NCBI RefSeq assembly: GCF_032884065.1 | Contig: NC_088880.1 | Span: 29,105,298-29,169,297 of the forward strand | Length of the DNA stretch: 64,000 nt | Origin: Artemia franciscana | Lineage: Eukaryota; Arthropoda; Branchiopoda; Anostraca; Artemiidae | Direction of reading: 5' to 3' | In this document: positions 44,203-56,513 of the stretch, piece by piece | Position numbering within the stretch: the first letter of the stretch is position 1 | Layout of the letters: the number at the start of each line of letters is the position of its first letter | Made by a program: the position numbers and the translations under genes | The notes under the pieces: model-generated | What the model saw: only the letters and a program-made list of their open reading frames with translations | Told to the model about the DNA's origin: nothing | Databases searched by the model: none

Positions 44203-44743
44203 TATTCCTAGTGTCTAACTGATTTGTATTTTTAGTATTTTTTGGGTTTTATAAAAAACCCACTGAGTGAGTCACCTTCTCAGTAGGGGCCCACACTACT
44301 ACTCAGCGGTGGGGCCTACATGCCACTCAGCGCGTCCCCAGGTGGCGGATAGGGGAAAGCCTTGCAGATATGCAGGGTACCTCTGATTGATGGAGGCGCG
44401 GACCAAGGGGGGACCCAGCCCCTGGGGGTCCTAAAACATAACTGGGATCCCTCGCCTGGGGGACATAAATTCAGGCGGAGGAGGAAGAAGGCCCCTCTGA
44501 TGTAGACTGAGCTGGGCCCACCGGCGTGTGGACATGTCCCGTCAGCTTCAAACCTTCTCCCAACAATGGGTAAAATCGTATGGTATGGCAGACTATCATC
44601 GTGGGAGGATCCTCTTCAGGAGGACAACTGCGAAAGGGCGGATGATTCAGCGACAAACAACGGCCTCTGCAAGTTGACGGAGAGGAGTGGCTTACCGCCG
44701 TCTCCTAACCAGCCTTGAAACCTCTCCTTTTAACAAATGAATT

Positions 44744-46246
44744 ATGGGCTCTATAAATCAAAGCAGAATTACTACCGCGTCCGGGGAAACCGACGAACCT
44801 AGCAATTTGATGATGATGATGATGGCGAATGGAAGTAATATTGAACATACTACCGCGTACGGGGAAGCCGACGAACATGCTACTGCGTACGGGGAAACCG
44901 ACGATCATAATAGGCCTATGACGACCCCCGGACGGGGTGAGGATACCCTACAACTCATCTCCACTAAAACTGTACTCAACATAGGAACACTCAACACCCG
45001 GACTCTAGCCAAACCAGGAAAAATGGATCTACTACTGAGGGAACTAAACCGATACAAGTGGGACTTAGTCGGGCTATCTGAGACACACCTCCCCCGAACC
45101 GGTGAAGAAACTATCTCTGGAACCTCCCTCCTGCTCTCGGGACGCACCGATGGCACTCACAGACAGGGTGTTGGATTCATCCTCTCACTAACTACAAAAA
45201 AGGCGCTGATCACCTTCACGCCGGTATCAGAAAGGATAGCATCCATTAGACTAAAGGGATCCGTGTCAAACCTTACCATCATCCAGGTATATGCTCCTGA
45301 CTCTGCCCGAAGCGATGAAGAATGCGAACAGTTCTACTTTCAACTTCAAAGTGTCACCGACCAAACACCAAAGAAAGATATGCTCATCGTCATGGGCGAC
45401 TTCAACGCTATCACGGGCAACGATCAGACTGATCGGAGAGATGTAATGGGACCGCATGGCCACGGCCGACTGAACGGAAGAGGTGAAAGGCTAATTAGTT
45501 TCTGTAGAGAAAACGACCTGTATATAACTAACACCGCCTGTAAACACAGACACCGCCGTAAGGTCACCTGGAGATCCCCCGACGGAGTAACTGAAAACAT
45601 GATAGACTATGTGCTGATATCTAAACGCTGGAAGTCCTCAATAATGGATACGGTATCCCTTCCTGGTGCGGACTTTGATTCAGATCACTCACTCCTGATG
45701 TCCAAACTCAAGCTAAGACTGAAACGACTCCCTAAGACGACAACAATCCCTAGATTCCGGACAGAGGTGCTTCGCGACCCCATAAAAAAAGGCGCCTATA
45801 CCACCAACCTATCGTCAAAATTCCGAGCTATCCTAGAGAACTTCACTTCCCTCACTACCGTCGAAGAGATTGATCAACTGGCTGAGCATGCAACTTTTGC
45901 AGTTTTGGAGACAGCAAATGATGTCCTCGGGAGGAAAACGAAAGACGAAAAGCCATGGATTACTGAAGAAATAATCCAACTATGTAACCAAAAGCGTCTC
46001 TGCAACAACAAAGCTGACCCATGCAGCCGAGACACCTATAAATATCTCAAAAGGAGAATCGAACGGGAAGTCCGAAAGGCCTTGCGTAACCATGTTACCG
46101 AGAAATGCAAGGAATGCGAAACCCAGTTTAGGAACGGAAACAGCCAGAAACTCTTCAAAACAGTTCGTGAACTGTCTAGCAGGAAAGATCCCACCTCCAC
46201 AGCAATCCTCGACAAACAAAAAATCCCATCAACGACGCAAAAATGA
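44744..46246 (+). pseudogene. LINE endonuclease ORF
   Basis: 500 codons. A threonine/glutamate-rich start with three repeats of 'TAYGE.DE/DH', then NIGTLNTRTLAKPGKMDLLL (TWN-type start), VGLSETHLPR, GRTDGTHRQGVGFIL, IIQVYAPDSA, MLIVMGDFNAITG, NDLYITNTACKHR and VLISKRWKSS...DFDSDHSLL. Endonuclease landmarks including SETH, GDFN and SDH are intact. It loses frame at the entry to the reverse transcriptase. Confidence 0.92.
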
Positions 46247-46249
46247 AGC

Positions 46250-47244
46250 TCGAACGATGGAAGGAATATTTTGAAGATAAATTAAATCCGCAGATCATTG
46301 CCGATCCCAGCATCCTAAAGTCCTTCCCCATTAATGATCGAGAACCTCCACCACCACTCTTAAAATCAGAAACAGAGGTAGCGATAAGATCCCTGAAACG
46401 AGGGAAGGCCCCATGACCGGACGGTATCACTGCTGAACTAATTAACATTGACTCAGAGGACGTCGTCGAATTGTACCACAAAGTTTTGTCAGCCGCATGG
46501 TCAACGGGCCACGTCCCACAGCTATGGTGTAAGGCAGCAGTGGTCCCAATCCACAAAAAAGGCTCAAGAAGAGAGTGTGAGAACTACCGCCCGATCAGCT
46601 TGACCAGTCATCAAGCTAGAATACTGACCAAAACTCTCCTACGTAGAATCCAAGCAATTACAGCCTCCGTTCTGGGTGAATACCAAGCTGGCTTCCGACC
46701 TGGACGATCGACCATTGACCAAATCTCCACTGTTCGCCAGCTCATGGAACGCTTTGTCGAGTTCAACAGAGACCTATATCATCTCTTTATTGACTTTCAG
46801 CAAGCGTTCGATTTAATCTGGAGGAAAGGTCTGTGGCACATCCTAAGACATTACGGTATCCCCGACCAAATCGTCACGATTATTGAGAATATATACAGCC
46901 AATCCAGAAGCCGGATACTCACCACTGATGGACTCTCTGATGAATTCTCAACATCCTCGGGAGTTTTGCAGGGATGTATTATGTCGCCCCACCTGTTCAA
47001 CCTGTTTCTTCATGCCATACTGTCACTGATACCAGACGAACATGGAGCCAAAATAGGTGGATTCCTAGTAAACAAGCTCGCCTATGCTGACGACATCGAC
47101 CAGCTCTCTACAACGGCCGCTGATCTCCAAAGACAAGCAGACTATCTCAACGAAGCCACAAAACCTTTTGGGATGCAAATTAACGCCAAAAAACGAAAGT
47201 TATGGTCACGTCACGCCAAAAACAAGCAGCTACTCCTTCCTTAA
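46250..47244 (+). pseudogene. LINE reverse transcriptase domain
   Basis: In order: MKLERWKEYFEDKLNP, LKRGKAP-stop-PDGITAEL (a TGA replaces the usual glycine), AAVVPIHKKGSRRECENYRP, EYQAGFRPGRSTIDQI, LFIDFQQAFDLIWRKGL, SSGVLQGCIMSPHLFNLF and KLAYADDIDQLS (47,082-47,093). All catalytic aspartates are present. The frame changes after MQINAKK. Confidence 0.92.
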
Positions 47245-47879
47245 TGATTGACGGCCAGCCAGTTGAAAAGGTCGACCAATTCGTCTACCTGGGCAGTCTC
47301 CTCACAGCGGACAATTGTCACACCTCCGACATCAAACGCCGCCTAGCTCTTGCTAGCTCCAGTTTTAAAAGGCTCACAAATATCTGGAAATGCCGAAACC
47401 TGTCGAACCAGCTGAAAGTTCAACTTTTCAACAGCCTGATTGTGCCAATTGCTATATATGGGTGTGAGACCTGGACCTTGAAGATCGAAAATGAGCGCAA
47501 CCTACAGGCATTCGAGAGGAGATGTCTCCGTCGCATCGCAAGAATCACCTACACTGAACATGTGACCAATGAGGAGGTGCGAAGACGGCTGAAGTCCCCC
47601 GACACAATCCTAAATAAAATCAAATGACAACAACTGCGATGGCTCGGGCATGTCAAGAGAATGGACCACGACCGTCTACCAAAAATCTCCCTCGAAGGAA
47701 CCATAGACGGATCTCGACCACGAGGAAGACCTAGCAAGAGGTGGATTGAAAACTTTGACCGAAAGCGCATCGTTGAGTTGACTCGAACTGCACACGATAG
47801 AACAACGTACCCAGCCCTAGTTCACGCCCTGTCAAAAGAAGTGGCCCCAAAACGTCCCGCGAGGATGGACGGGACTTAA
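47202..47879 (+). pseudogene. LINE reverse transcriptase C-terminal region
   Basis: QFVYLGSLLTADNCHTSDIK, FNSLIVPIAIYGCETWTLKI, RRCLRRIARITYTEHVTNEE, a TGA, QQLRWLGHVKRMDHDRLPKI, GRPSKRWIENF and a natural-looking end PARMDGT-stop. The TAAG tail follows the stop at once. Confidence 0.9.
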
Positions 47880-47899
47880 GTAAGTAAGTAAAAAAATTC

Positions 47900-50760
47900 A
47901 TTGACTCCTGGGTCGGTTTACGACCAGGGGTGTTACTTCTGAGGGTAAGAGATCCCTTGCAGTGTCTTTAGCCAGTCTGTAAAATAGCGGCGCGAAGCGT
48001 CTCTGCTTTGTTAGGTACTATAAATGATCTTATGGGAATAAATGATGTAAACCCATTATCCCCCCTCCCCCCAAATAAAATTGTCACTAACCAAAAAATA
48101 TTGGCTAGAGTGGCGCCTCTGGTCACGACCCACACACTTTGGGAAACGTTGTAATAGGCTCTTATTTGCAGCAACCATTGGTCGTATTCCTGTTGCTACA
48201 GCCTACATTTTACTGTTGCCTACATTTTACAGTCGTACTCCTGTTGCCTACATTTTACATTCTACTGTAGTGTCGTTGCTACAGCCTTCATTTTAGTGAA
48301 GCGGCTCAACTTAAGCTAGCTTTTAGACTTGCTTCAATATTTAGGTAATATAACTCCGAATTAATGTAAAGAAGTTGGCTGCATACTGTTTCTAAGGGGC
48401 CCATAATAGCATAAGGGGCTCTCAAACACATCCCTCCCCCTTGCCTTTAAGGTGTTCAGTATTTTCAATCTACAAAGAAAAAGAAGTTAATCTTGCCCGA
48501 AAATAAATATAAATTAAAAGTGTCTTGAATATAATGGGTCTAAGACAAATAGGCTCGATTTTAGAGATCATAAAATCATAGTTAAAGGTAGCTTCAAAGC
48601 CGTATTCAGGGGGGTTGCCCCTGATTCGGTAAATGAAACTTTAAGAAATATATTTACAGCCCGAATTGGGTTGAACTTAATATAACCTAACTTGTATAAA
48701 AGAAATTATATTTTGAGCTGATTTTAAGTATGTAAAATTCATTAATTTAAAAGAAATATGAACTAATTCGGTGGGGTGGAGGGGGTTGTGAAAGACATTG
48801 CAAAGCAGGTGAAATTAACGAAACTGTGGCCAGTTGTTAAATAATTGTGAAAATATTGACATGGGTGTTTTTTTTTTCGGAATATTTGAGCCAAAAACTG
48901 TATTACTTATGGCATCAGACTCCTCTCCGCCCGACTAAAACTCAGATTCTGCTATTATCCTGACTCATTTGGTAAGTTCTATATAATCACAACCAAAAAG
49001 TAAACTTCTATACCATGAATTACTCTTTGGTGATTAAAATAGTCCCTCTGAAAGAAAATAAAGATGTTCAAAAAGCCAGAAAGGCTTTTTTTTCGCGATA
49101 TTGACTCCACCCTGGAAAATATTACAATCCCTCCGTACCATAAGGGTTGTATTGTTTGCTCACATGTTGCCATAAATATGACAATTTTTATGGCAAAAAT
49201 AATTGCACCATCCAGAATTCTTCATGCGATGTTCATTGCATCTGTTTTTCAGGTTTCTCCGAGGCTTATTGAGGTCTGAATCAATAATTAAATGTGGAAT
49301 ATATATATCCGTCACTAGGCTACTGCATCCTTGGATCTTAGTGATTTGGAGTGTGACATTGGAAAAACGGATTTTCTCTCTTCCGACTTTTGGAGATCGA
49401 TCCGCAAGTCGAAAACTTGAACCTATGCAAGAAAGTGAATAACCCCTTTCCCTATTTCAATCCTTATTTCAGACATAGTCCATTTCCTTGTGGTGGCTGA
49501 GAGACTTGGATATTTTCAGGAGATTGGATTTGACTGTGAAAATATTTTCTAGTTAATTGTGAAGGATATTTGATTCTGAATGTGGATAATTATTTTCTCT
49601 TGTCTATAAGTTGGGTAAGTTATCTTTTTCAAGTATTTGTTTTAGTTTTCTCTAGTATAGGCTACGATGCTTTTTTGCACATATGTGCAACCTTTAAATG
49701 ACTCAGCCATGATAAAAAAGTTTTGCCATGAAAAGTACAGAACAGTTTTAATGCTGAGATGATTAAAAATAACTATAAACAAAGAAATGAGACGAAAAGG
49801 AGCAATTATTACAAGGAGTAGCAAAATCAAAATTAAAATTGTGAATGACGATACCTTAATTAAGCATGGCATTTTCAGCCTTATAGATCCCCCACAAAGG
49901 CTGAATGTCATTTTCGCTTTACTTAAAACTAAATATTTTTATTAAATGAAAAGTCTGGATTCGTCACTCGATCTTTCTATACATTTAAAAATAATAGATT
50001 TAAAAAGAAGATGCAGTAACGAAAATTGGCGTTTTTTTAAATTAGTTACCACGAATGTGTTTATATCATTAATTTTTATTCCGGAAACTTAATTAGTATT
50101 CTGATTTTTTTTTTTGTCTTGTTCTCACTGAAGCCAAATGCCACCTAGCCATTCACTCTTGTTGGGGGTCCATTCTGTTTGTTTCAAGTTCAGTTTTGGT
50201 ATCAAGTTCGTTATCGGTTTTGTATTAATCAATAGATAGCTCCAAACATGGGTGTATCCGGGACTTTTGTTCGGGGGAGGGGGAGGGAGGGTTTACAAAA
50301 AAACTTTACAAAGCCCATCGAAAATTACTTTATATGCTTTCTTGTTAATTTTTCGTGAGTCGGACAAAGATTTCGAGGGATGGGGTTGTAACTCGGCACC
50401 CAAAGCCCCCCAACTATTCCTTGACACGACCATGGCTCCGGATATAACATGTACCTATTGATATTTGTGACGGTTTTATCAAGCTGACGAAATTGTGATA
50501 TCTACTCTTTTGCAAGGATTAGAGAAAATTGTGTCTGCACAAAATTAGAAGCTGCCCTGCTCTAAAACAAAACTGTCCTGGAAGGTTTTAACTTTATCCT
50601 TTAGCCATGGGACAGCACGGGGATGACTCACCAAAAATGTAGCTGTGATAATATTCACTAAGAGAAAAGATCCACCCACCCTTTAATCAAATTCTTAATC
50701 TATCTGTCCTCATAAAATAGTCGAATATTGATTTTCTTTTCTCCAGATGCAACTCTTACC
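47900..50760. other. no gene recognised
   Basis: Mixed sequence. Short 'gttgcctacattttac' tandem copies at 48,195-48,300. Several 60-90-codon frames on both strands overlap each other and have no recognisable content. A G-run patch near 50,273 has the look of dispersed-repeat debris. Confidence 0.5.
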
Positions 50761-50764
50761 CAAA

Positions 50765-50850
50765 AATAAAGATGACAGTCAGACTTGAAACCGTGACTTC
50801 GAGGTCGGGAGTGATCTACGTGACTTCAAGTCCAGTGATCTACTGCTTGA
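50765..50850 (-). pseudogene. degenerate tRNA-like sequence
   Basis: The minus strand reads 'agcagtagatcactggactt' then 'gaagtca', later 'ggtttcaagtctgac', resembling box A and box B of a tRNA or tRNA-derived SINE head. The arms do not form a clean cloverleaf by eye. Confidence 0.35.
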
Positions 50851-50976
50851 TATTGGTTTTACACTTTTGCTGCAATAACATACATAAATAAAATGATTTT
50901 CTTTACCAACATTACCAATTATGTATAATAGATAAATAGAGACGAATTTAAAGGGATATTAAAAACAACCTGGTTT

Positions 50977-51305
50977 GAAATCTGCAGAGTGGTTAGCGTG
51001 CTTGAGTTGAAATCCTTTGTCAGTAAGGACGGGGATTCGAGTCCTGATGCTACTGGTCATTTGGTTTGGAACGGGAGGCAACGGTGTGACTCTGTAAGTT
51101 CAACTAAGAGTCAACCCAGCTCCAAATAGGTGTCTGGAGAAATTTGGGGAAAACACGAAAGCGTTGGGTGATTTGCTCCCAACCATGTATTGCACTCCCG
51201 GGTGACGGTGGACAATCAGGAGACTCTCCACCTTCTACGAAGACCATTGACACAGAAACCTGCGCTACGCGGACCAATTGGTCAGTATGTGATATATTTT
51301 TTTTT
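50977..51305 (+). mobile_element. tRNA-derived SINE, copy 1
   Basis: The head has a box A-like 'agagtggttagcgtgcttg' and a box B-like 'ggggattcgagtcc'. A central block 'gtgtgactctgtaag' to 'ctggagaaatttgggg' (about 51,084-51,150) is shared with the 58.5-kb SINE. The 3' part ('cccgggtgacggtggacaat') differs from that copy. It ends in a T-rich stretch. Confidence 0.75.
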
Positions 51306-51309
51306 ATGA

Positions 51310-51925
51310 AAATTTGGTGCCGTCTTAGAATAGTCAACTAAATTTACTGTAACAAGAGAAGTCACACCAAGAATTCTTTTTTTTCTGTAAATTTTGATAA
51401 GTATAGCAGTCTCTTGAATTTTTTTTTACGGTAGAAAAAAAAGTGAGAAAAACTGTTCATTGTTTAAAGAAACGAGAAAAGAAGAAAATATGTTGGTTCT
51501 TACTAAAGCACAAATTGCGCTATAAGTCTATTTAATTTTTATGATTAGTTCTATTTTTATTCTATGCTTTTTCTCTCTAAACTACTGAATAAGTAACTCG
51601 TATGTCTCCCCTCCTTTACAAGCCAAGGTGGATTTTTGGGGATTAGTATAATGTATTATTGTATGCATATTTCATTAAAAATTGAGTTCACTTTATCTTA
51701 AAAAGCCATTTTGGAGAAAGAGGCTGATGGGGTGGCAGCACTAAACCTATTTGTAGGAATTTCTGTTCATTGTTTGTGGTAAATTCATTATTTATTGTAT
51801 TTCTGTTCATCTTGTTTCATTTCTTCATCCATGTCAATTTTTGTACATTTTTTTCTTTAATTTCCCCTGCAATTCTAGATGAAAATCTTGGCACGATTTT
51901 TGTTTCAACAAAATGTAGGATTGGT
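51310..51925. other. nothing recognised
   Basis: AT-rich; no supported feature. Confidence 0.5.
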
Positions 51926-51935
51926 CTGTTTATCC

Positions 51936-52245
51936 TTCTACTAAGATATTCTTATGGAGCCTCTGTTTAAATGTACTATTTACATATTTTGTGGTTTCAC
52001 AATTCGTATCACACACGGGGTCACATCTTGGAGCCTCTGACTATTCTGATTAATAACCTATGGTTTCTTGAATCCTTCTACTAAGATATACTTATGAAGG
52101 ATAGGTCTATTTATCCTTCTACTAAGATACACTTATGAAGCCTCTGTTTTTACATAATATGTGGTTTCACAATTCGTATCACACACGGGGTCATATCTTG
52201 GAACCTCTGATTATTCTGATTAATAGCCTATGGTCGTCTTGAATT
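51936..52245 (+). repeat. direct tandem duplication, ~175-bp period
   Basis: 'tttcacaattcgtatcacac' and 'acggggtcacatcttggagc' to 'attctgattaataacctatg' occur twice (about 51,990-52,065 and 52,165-52,235). A 'ccttctactaagata' block lies at each start and a third time between. High identity suggests a recent event. Confidence 0.85.
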
Positions 52246-52249
52246 TTTG

Positions 52250-53025
52250 ATCAATGCCACGTAAAGCACAAAGATGTCGAGGTGCAAATATTTTCACTTT
52301 GTGATCGAATAAGTCATCTCCCAAGTTTTTACCACTGTTTGTCTAAGCGAAAAGACAGGTGGAAAGCCCAGAAAATTGAATTGACCAGATCTATTGAGTT
52401 GACTTTGGTGCAAAGTAGGCTAGTTGATTCAAAATACAGGAAAAGTAAAGACCTATCATAAGGTCCAAATATTTGATGGAATTGAATTGAGGGTGGCGCC
52501 CACTTTTAGAAACCGCTTACACCAGGTTTGGTGTAAGTGTGCAGTGTGGCCGAAATGTGCTTAGCATGATGGAAGTTGTCCAAACATGGTAGAAGTGTGA
52601 GGCATACATGGCGTTCTGAGATGTATACCAGATGACGAAAACTGGGCGCCCCTCGGATTGTATCACCCTTTTCAGTATGTATCTTCTGTTCATCTTTTGC
52701 AATTTTTAATTTTAAGAGTGCAAAAATTTATTCCGGAATACTTTTTAAGAGTGGGGGGGGGGAGCAAATTTTTGATGAAAAATCTCATTCAGCAAGTTTT
52801 TGACGAATGGAGTCGGTATATTCAAAATGCTTGGATTCAGAGTTGTAGTCTGAGTCAGTTATAACTTACAACCACTTCGCAGCTCTGGTTGCAGGACCCC
52901 CACTAGGGCAAATTTATGGCAAAACATAACATTATTTGTCTTCAAACCACCTGCAAAATTTTTCGGAACCCCAAAGATTTGAACGTGTGTAGACCTACAT
53001 TATTAATAGCAGTTTACGAAAGTCA
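52250..53025. other. nothing recognised
   Basis: No gene; includes a G10 run near 52,754. Confidence 0.5.
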
Positions 53026-53029
53026 CAAA

Positions 53030-53516
53030 TATACTACTACTACTGACAACTCACTACAGCAACATGACGCCTGTGGCCAACAGAGCTACGCAGGCTCCTC
53101 TTCCATCACAATCTATTCAAGTGCTCCCTCGTTACGCCCTCCCAGAAAGTTCTCATTTCCGTTAAATATTTCTTTATGACATCCTCCCACCCCAGGCAAG
53201 GACGACCCGCTTTCCGTTTAGCCCTAGACGCGTTGGCTGAAAAGGACGATCTTAGGCAATCCGTCATCCTTCATCCACGGAATGTGCCCTACCCTTCTCA
53301 ACCTTTTTCATTATAGCCCTAGTCAGCGGGATTGAACCGTATTTTTCGTATAGCCTATTGTTTGAAATAAGGTCAGTCAGCCGGGTAATCAGAACAATCC
53401 GTGGGCTCCGGATGTCTCCGGAAAACGGAAATGTCTCCGGAAAACACCTAGCAAATCTTCATCCGCTTTTCGGAGCGCCCATGCTGCAGAGCCATATTTG
53501 ACCACTGTCATCACTC
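53030..53516 (-). mobile_element. RTE-like LINE 3' fragment, same family as 18.3-21.2 kb
   Basis: On the plus strand: 'tactactactactgacaact' tail, 'gcctgtggccaacagagcta', 'tgacatcctcccaccccagg' and 'ccttcatccacgg', matching 18,303-18,770 in order. A local doubling of 'atgtctccggaaaac' near 53,412-53,446 is private to this copy. Truncated at 53,516. Confidence 0.9.
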
Positions 53517-53519
53517 ATA

Positions 53520-54340
53520 AATATGCCCGGGTGTTTCGTAGTTCGTAGATGAATCAGTAAACTATGGAGCTTTATTGACTTTCTCTGGAGCTATTTCTAC
53601 AGGAAATTTACGGTCGTATGTAACGTGAAAGGGACGGTTCAGTGCCTGCTAATACAAAATTAGTAATACCCCTTAATTTAATAAGTTCTCTGCCCATAAT
53701 AAAGCTGTTGGCCATGACCATTATAGGCTGAACTTTTTCATCGGACGTGTTACTGAACTTACCTCAAAACAGTGGGAACACTTCACTTTTCTAGTGAAAT
53801 TTTTTGTTTTTAACAAATGATTGTACAATAGATCTCTTGTGAATTTCTAAGCAGTAGTTTGGTATAAAGGGAGGAACTAGAAAAATGACTCTTGGGACAT
53901 GGGACGGGAGAATACGACTAGAAATATGAGTACATTAAATTAATTGATACATTAAATTAATCGTAAGCCCACCTCCTAAAAATACCTTCCCCAAACAAAA
54001 ATCCTGGGCACGGTCTTGTACCTTCGGAATGGGGACCGTCACACCAGTCTAAGACTAGCAATTTTTCCTATGTGGTGATTTTTGGCACTTAAAGTGTACT
54101 ATTATTCACGTTTTGCTGGCGATCTCTACCCTCCTTGACACTGATATGTTTTGATGGTCTAAAGAGCTTTTACGAGGTATATTATGGAAATTAGCCCTTA
54201 TTCAGTGGCAGTAACAAATGAATAATAATGCTTGTATTATGTAGTGTAACTTGTCCTCCATAGAAAATAGAAAAACTCTATGTGGCACTTTATTCCGACG
54301 AGTAGCCTATTTCCAAAGACATAAAAAAAACCGTTCTTGT
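53520..54340. other. nothing recognised
   Basis: AT-rich; a short 'atacattaaattaat' doublet near 53,930-53,960. No supported gene. Confidence 0.5.
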
Positions 54341-54349
54341 TGTTTAAGG

Positions 54350-54557
54350 GAGTGTTTCTCAAAATTATTAAGGCACTCTACCCCTTAGGTACCCCCTTCT
54401 CAGTTAACGGTATTAAGTAAACTATAGCTAAAAGATAGATAAAATTGCCAGTCCTAGAGTTAAGGGGCCCTTATTTTTTTCCTTGGACAGCCGCGTACCC
54501 CGTAAAGATTTTTTCGCACCCCCAAGGGGTACGCGTACCAAAGTTTGTGAACCACTA
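54350..54557. mobile_element. hAT-like MITE, 208 bp
   Basis: The left end 'agtgtttctcaaaatt' and the right end 'aaagtttgtgaaccact' are imperfect terminal inverted repeats of the hAT-type 'CAGTGGTTCTCAAA' form. Flanking octamers GTTTAAGG (54,342-54,349) and GTCTAAGG (54,558-54,565) fit an 8-bp target duplication with one mismatch. No coding capacity. Confidence 0.75.
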
Positions 54558-54569
54558 GTCTAAGGTATT

Positions 54570-55255
54570 CTTCTTATTTCTCACTTCTTTGTAGGGTTAC
54601 ACACAAGACTGAAGTATCCAATCTTTATTAAAATATTTTAAAATCATGTTTGCTAACGACCATATAGATAAAATGAAGTATTTTGCAAGTTTAGTATTTT
54701 TGTAATTTTATATGTTTTGATGTCTCTTCTCTCTATTATTTTTCTCTTTCATTTTTTCTCCAGTATTACAGTCTGTTGCTTTACTAAGTAGACCTCACCA
54801 TTATTCCTCATTTTGCAAGACAGAGAAAGGGACCTTTTCTTTTGGTTAGGAAATTTCAATCGATCAGACAGGCTTCTTAGCGCAATTTCCAAGCTCTAGT
54901 TCATTTTTTCCTGTTCTCATCAGAAAGCTACGACGGCACATGTTACTGAGCATTGGCTTCCGATATCTTTCAAATTCAACATTTCCGTTGATTCATTCTT
55001 GTTCTTCTGTAGAAGATGTCACTAGAACATCTTTCTTGTCAGATTCCAAAATTTCAAAACTAGCATCTATCATACAGGTATTCAAAAGATAGTCTAATGG
55101 TTTAAAGGCAACGTTTTTCGGCAAAAAAAGAAAATGTAATTTCTGCTTTGAATGAAATTTAAAGAAAGTGGAGCGTGTACTCGGACGGACTATGGGGATT
55201 CTTGCTGTTTTCCTCTGCGTCCACTTATCAAATAGCGCAATAGCGTTGCCTAAGT
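54570..55255. other. mostly unrecognised; weak minus-strand coding-like end
   Basis: The minus frame ending at 54,993 closes with MIDASFEILESDKKDVLVTS then STEEQE, an acidic coding-like tail. The 5' part of that frame lies in repeat sequence. AATAAA (minus) is ~370 bp further on. It could be a last exon of an unknown gene; not strong enough to call. Confidence 0.25.
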
Positions 55256-56513
55256 AAAGAGTGATGTGGGCACAATTCATTATTTGTTTAGACCAGGGCA
55301 CTTCGTATCGAAGGAGTTGTCTCGGAAACCTTGAAAAGGGACCATCCGATTGGAAATTGAAGGTGCTAGTGTCCTTTTTAATAAACATAAGTGATCGGAG
55401 GGCAACTAACCCCCCTCCCACGCCCACCACTTTCCCAAACAATCCAATCAAAATTTGCAGATACCATTTTGTTCAAGATAGTTCAAAAGTCCGAAAATTA
55501 TGTATTTGAGGACGACAGCCCCCCCCCACAGTACTCAGGGCAAGGGTTGTAAATTATGCCTTTGGGGCATATGCCTATAAGGTATGTACAGAAAGGGTGA
55601 TCGTATAAACTTCGGAGGGGGCTCAATGGAATGGTAATCAGAAATTCTAGTGTGTTTTTTTTTTAAGATTCAGAGTAATCAGAGGGTGGATACCTCTCCC
55701 CCCTCGTTTTTTCCCGAAATAAATCTGATGGAAATTTGAGATGGCCATTTGTTGTCTTAGAAACTTCAAAAAGAGCTCATTCAATTGGAAATTGAAAGGG
55801 TTAGTGCCCTTTCTAATAGTCAAAAGTGATTAGAGGGTAACTAACCCTCCTTCCACGTCTACCATTTCTCCAAACACATAACATAAACATTCTGAGATAA
55901 CCATTTTGTTCAGTGCAATTGAAAGGTAGGGAAACTATGTCTTTAAGAATGACAACCCCCCTAACAGCTCTCAGGGCAGGGTTGTAAGTTATGCCCGGTG
56001 GGCATTTAAGGTATATATAGAAAGTGTGATCGTAAAAACTCAGGAATGGGTTCATTTGATTGGAAATCAGATGTTATAGTTTTCTTTTTAAGATTCAGAG
56101 TAATCAGAGGGCGGGTACCCCTCCTAGACACCTGTATTTTCCCGACATACATCTGATAGACATTTCGAAATAGCTATTTGTCGTCGCAGAAAATTCTAAA
56201 AAAAACTCATTCGATTGGAAATTGAAAGGGCTAGTGCTCTCTTTAATGGTCAAAAGTGATTGGAGGGCAACTAACCTCCCATGCCCATCATTTCCCCAAA
56301 CACATCCAATCAAAATTTTGAGGTAGCCATTTTGTTCTACGTAGTTGAAAGGTCCAGAAATTATTTCTTTTAGGGTGACCCCCCAAGAGTCCCCTGGGCA
56401 AGGGTTGTAAGTTATGTCCTGGGAGTATATAAGGTGCACATAGAAAGGGTGGTCGTATAAATTTTTGAGGGGGCTCATTGGATTAGTAATCAGAAGTTCC
56501 AGAGCAGTTTTTA

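Larger units (their letters stand above)
44236..47895 (+). mobile_element. LINE (APE endonuclease + reverse transcriptase), near full length
   Basis: GC-richer than its surroundings. 5' UTR about 44,236-44,743, coding 44,744-47,879, tail (TAAG)n at 47,877-47,890. Coding is interrupted by about two frameshifts (near 46.21 and 47.2 kb) and two TGA stops (46,414 and near 47,625). Distinct from the 18.3-kb family, though both have the LRWLGH...DRLPK region. The high open-frame retention suggests recent insertion. Clade not settled: RTE-like by layout, but the ending PARMDGT with a TAAG tail also occurs in other groups. Confidence 0.92.
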
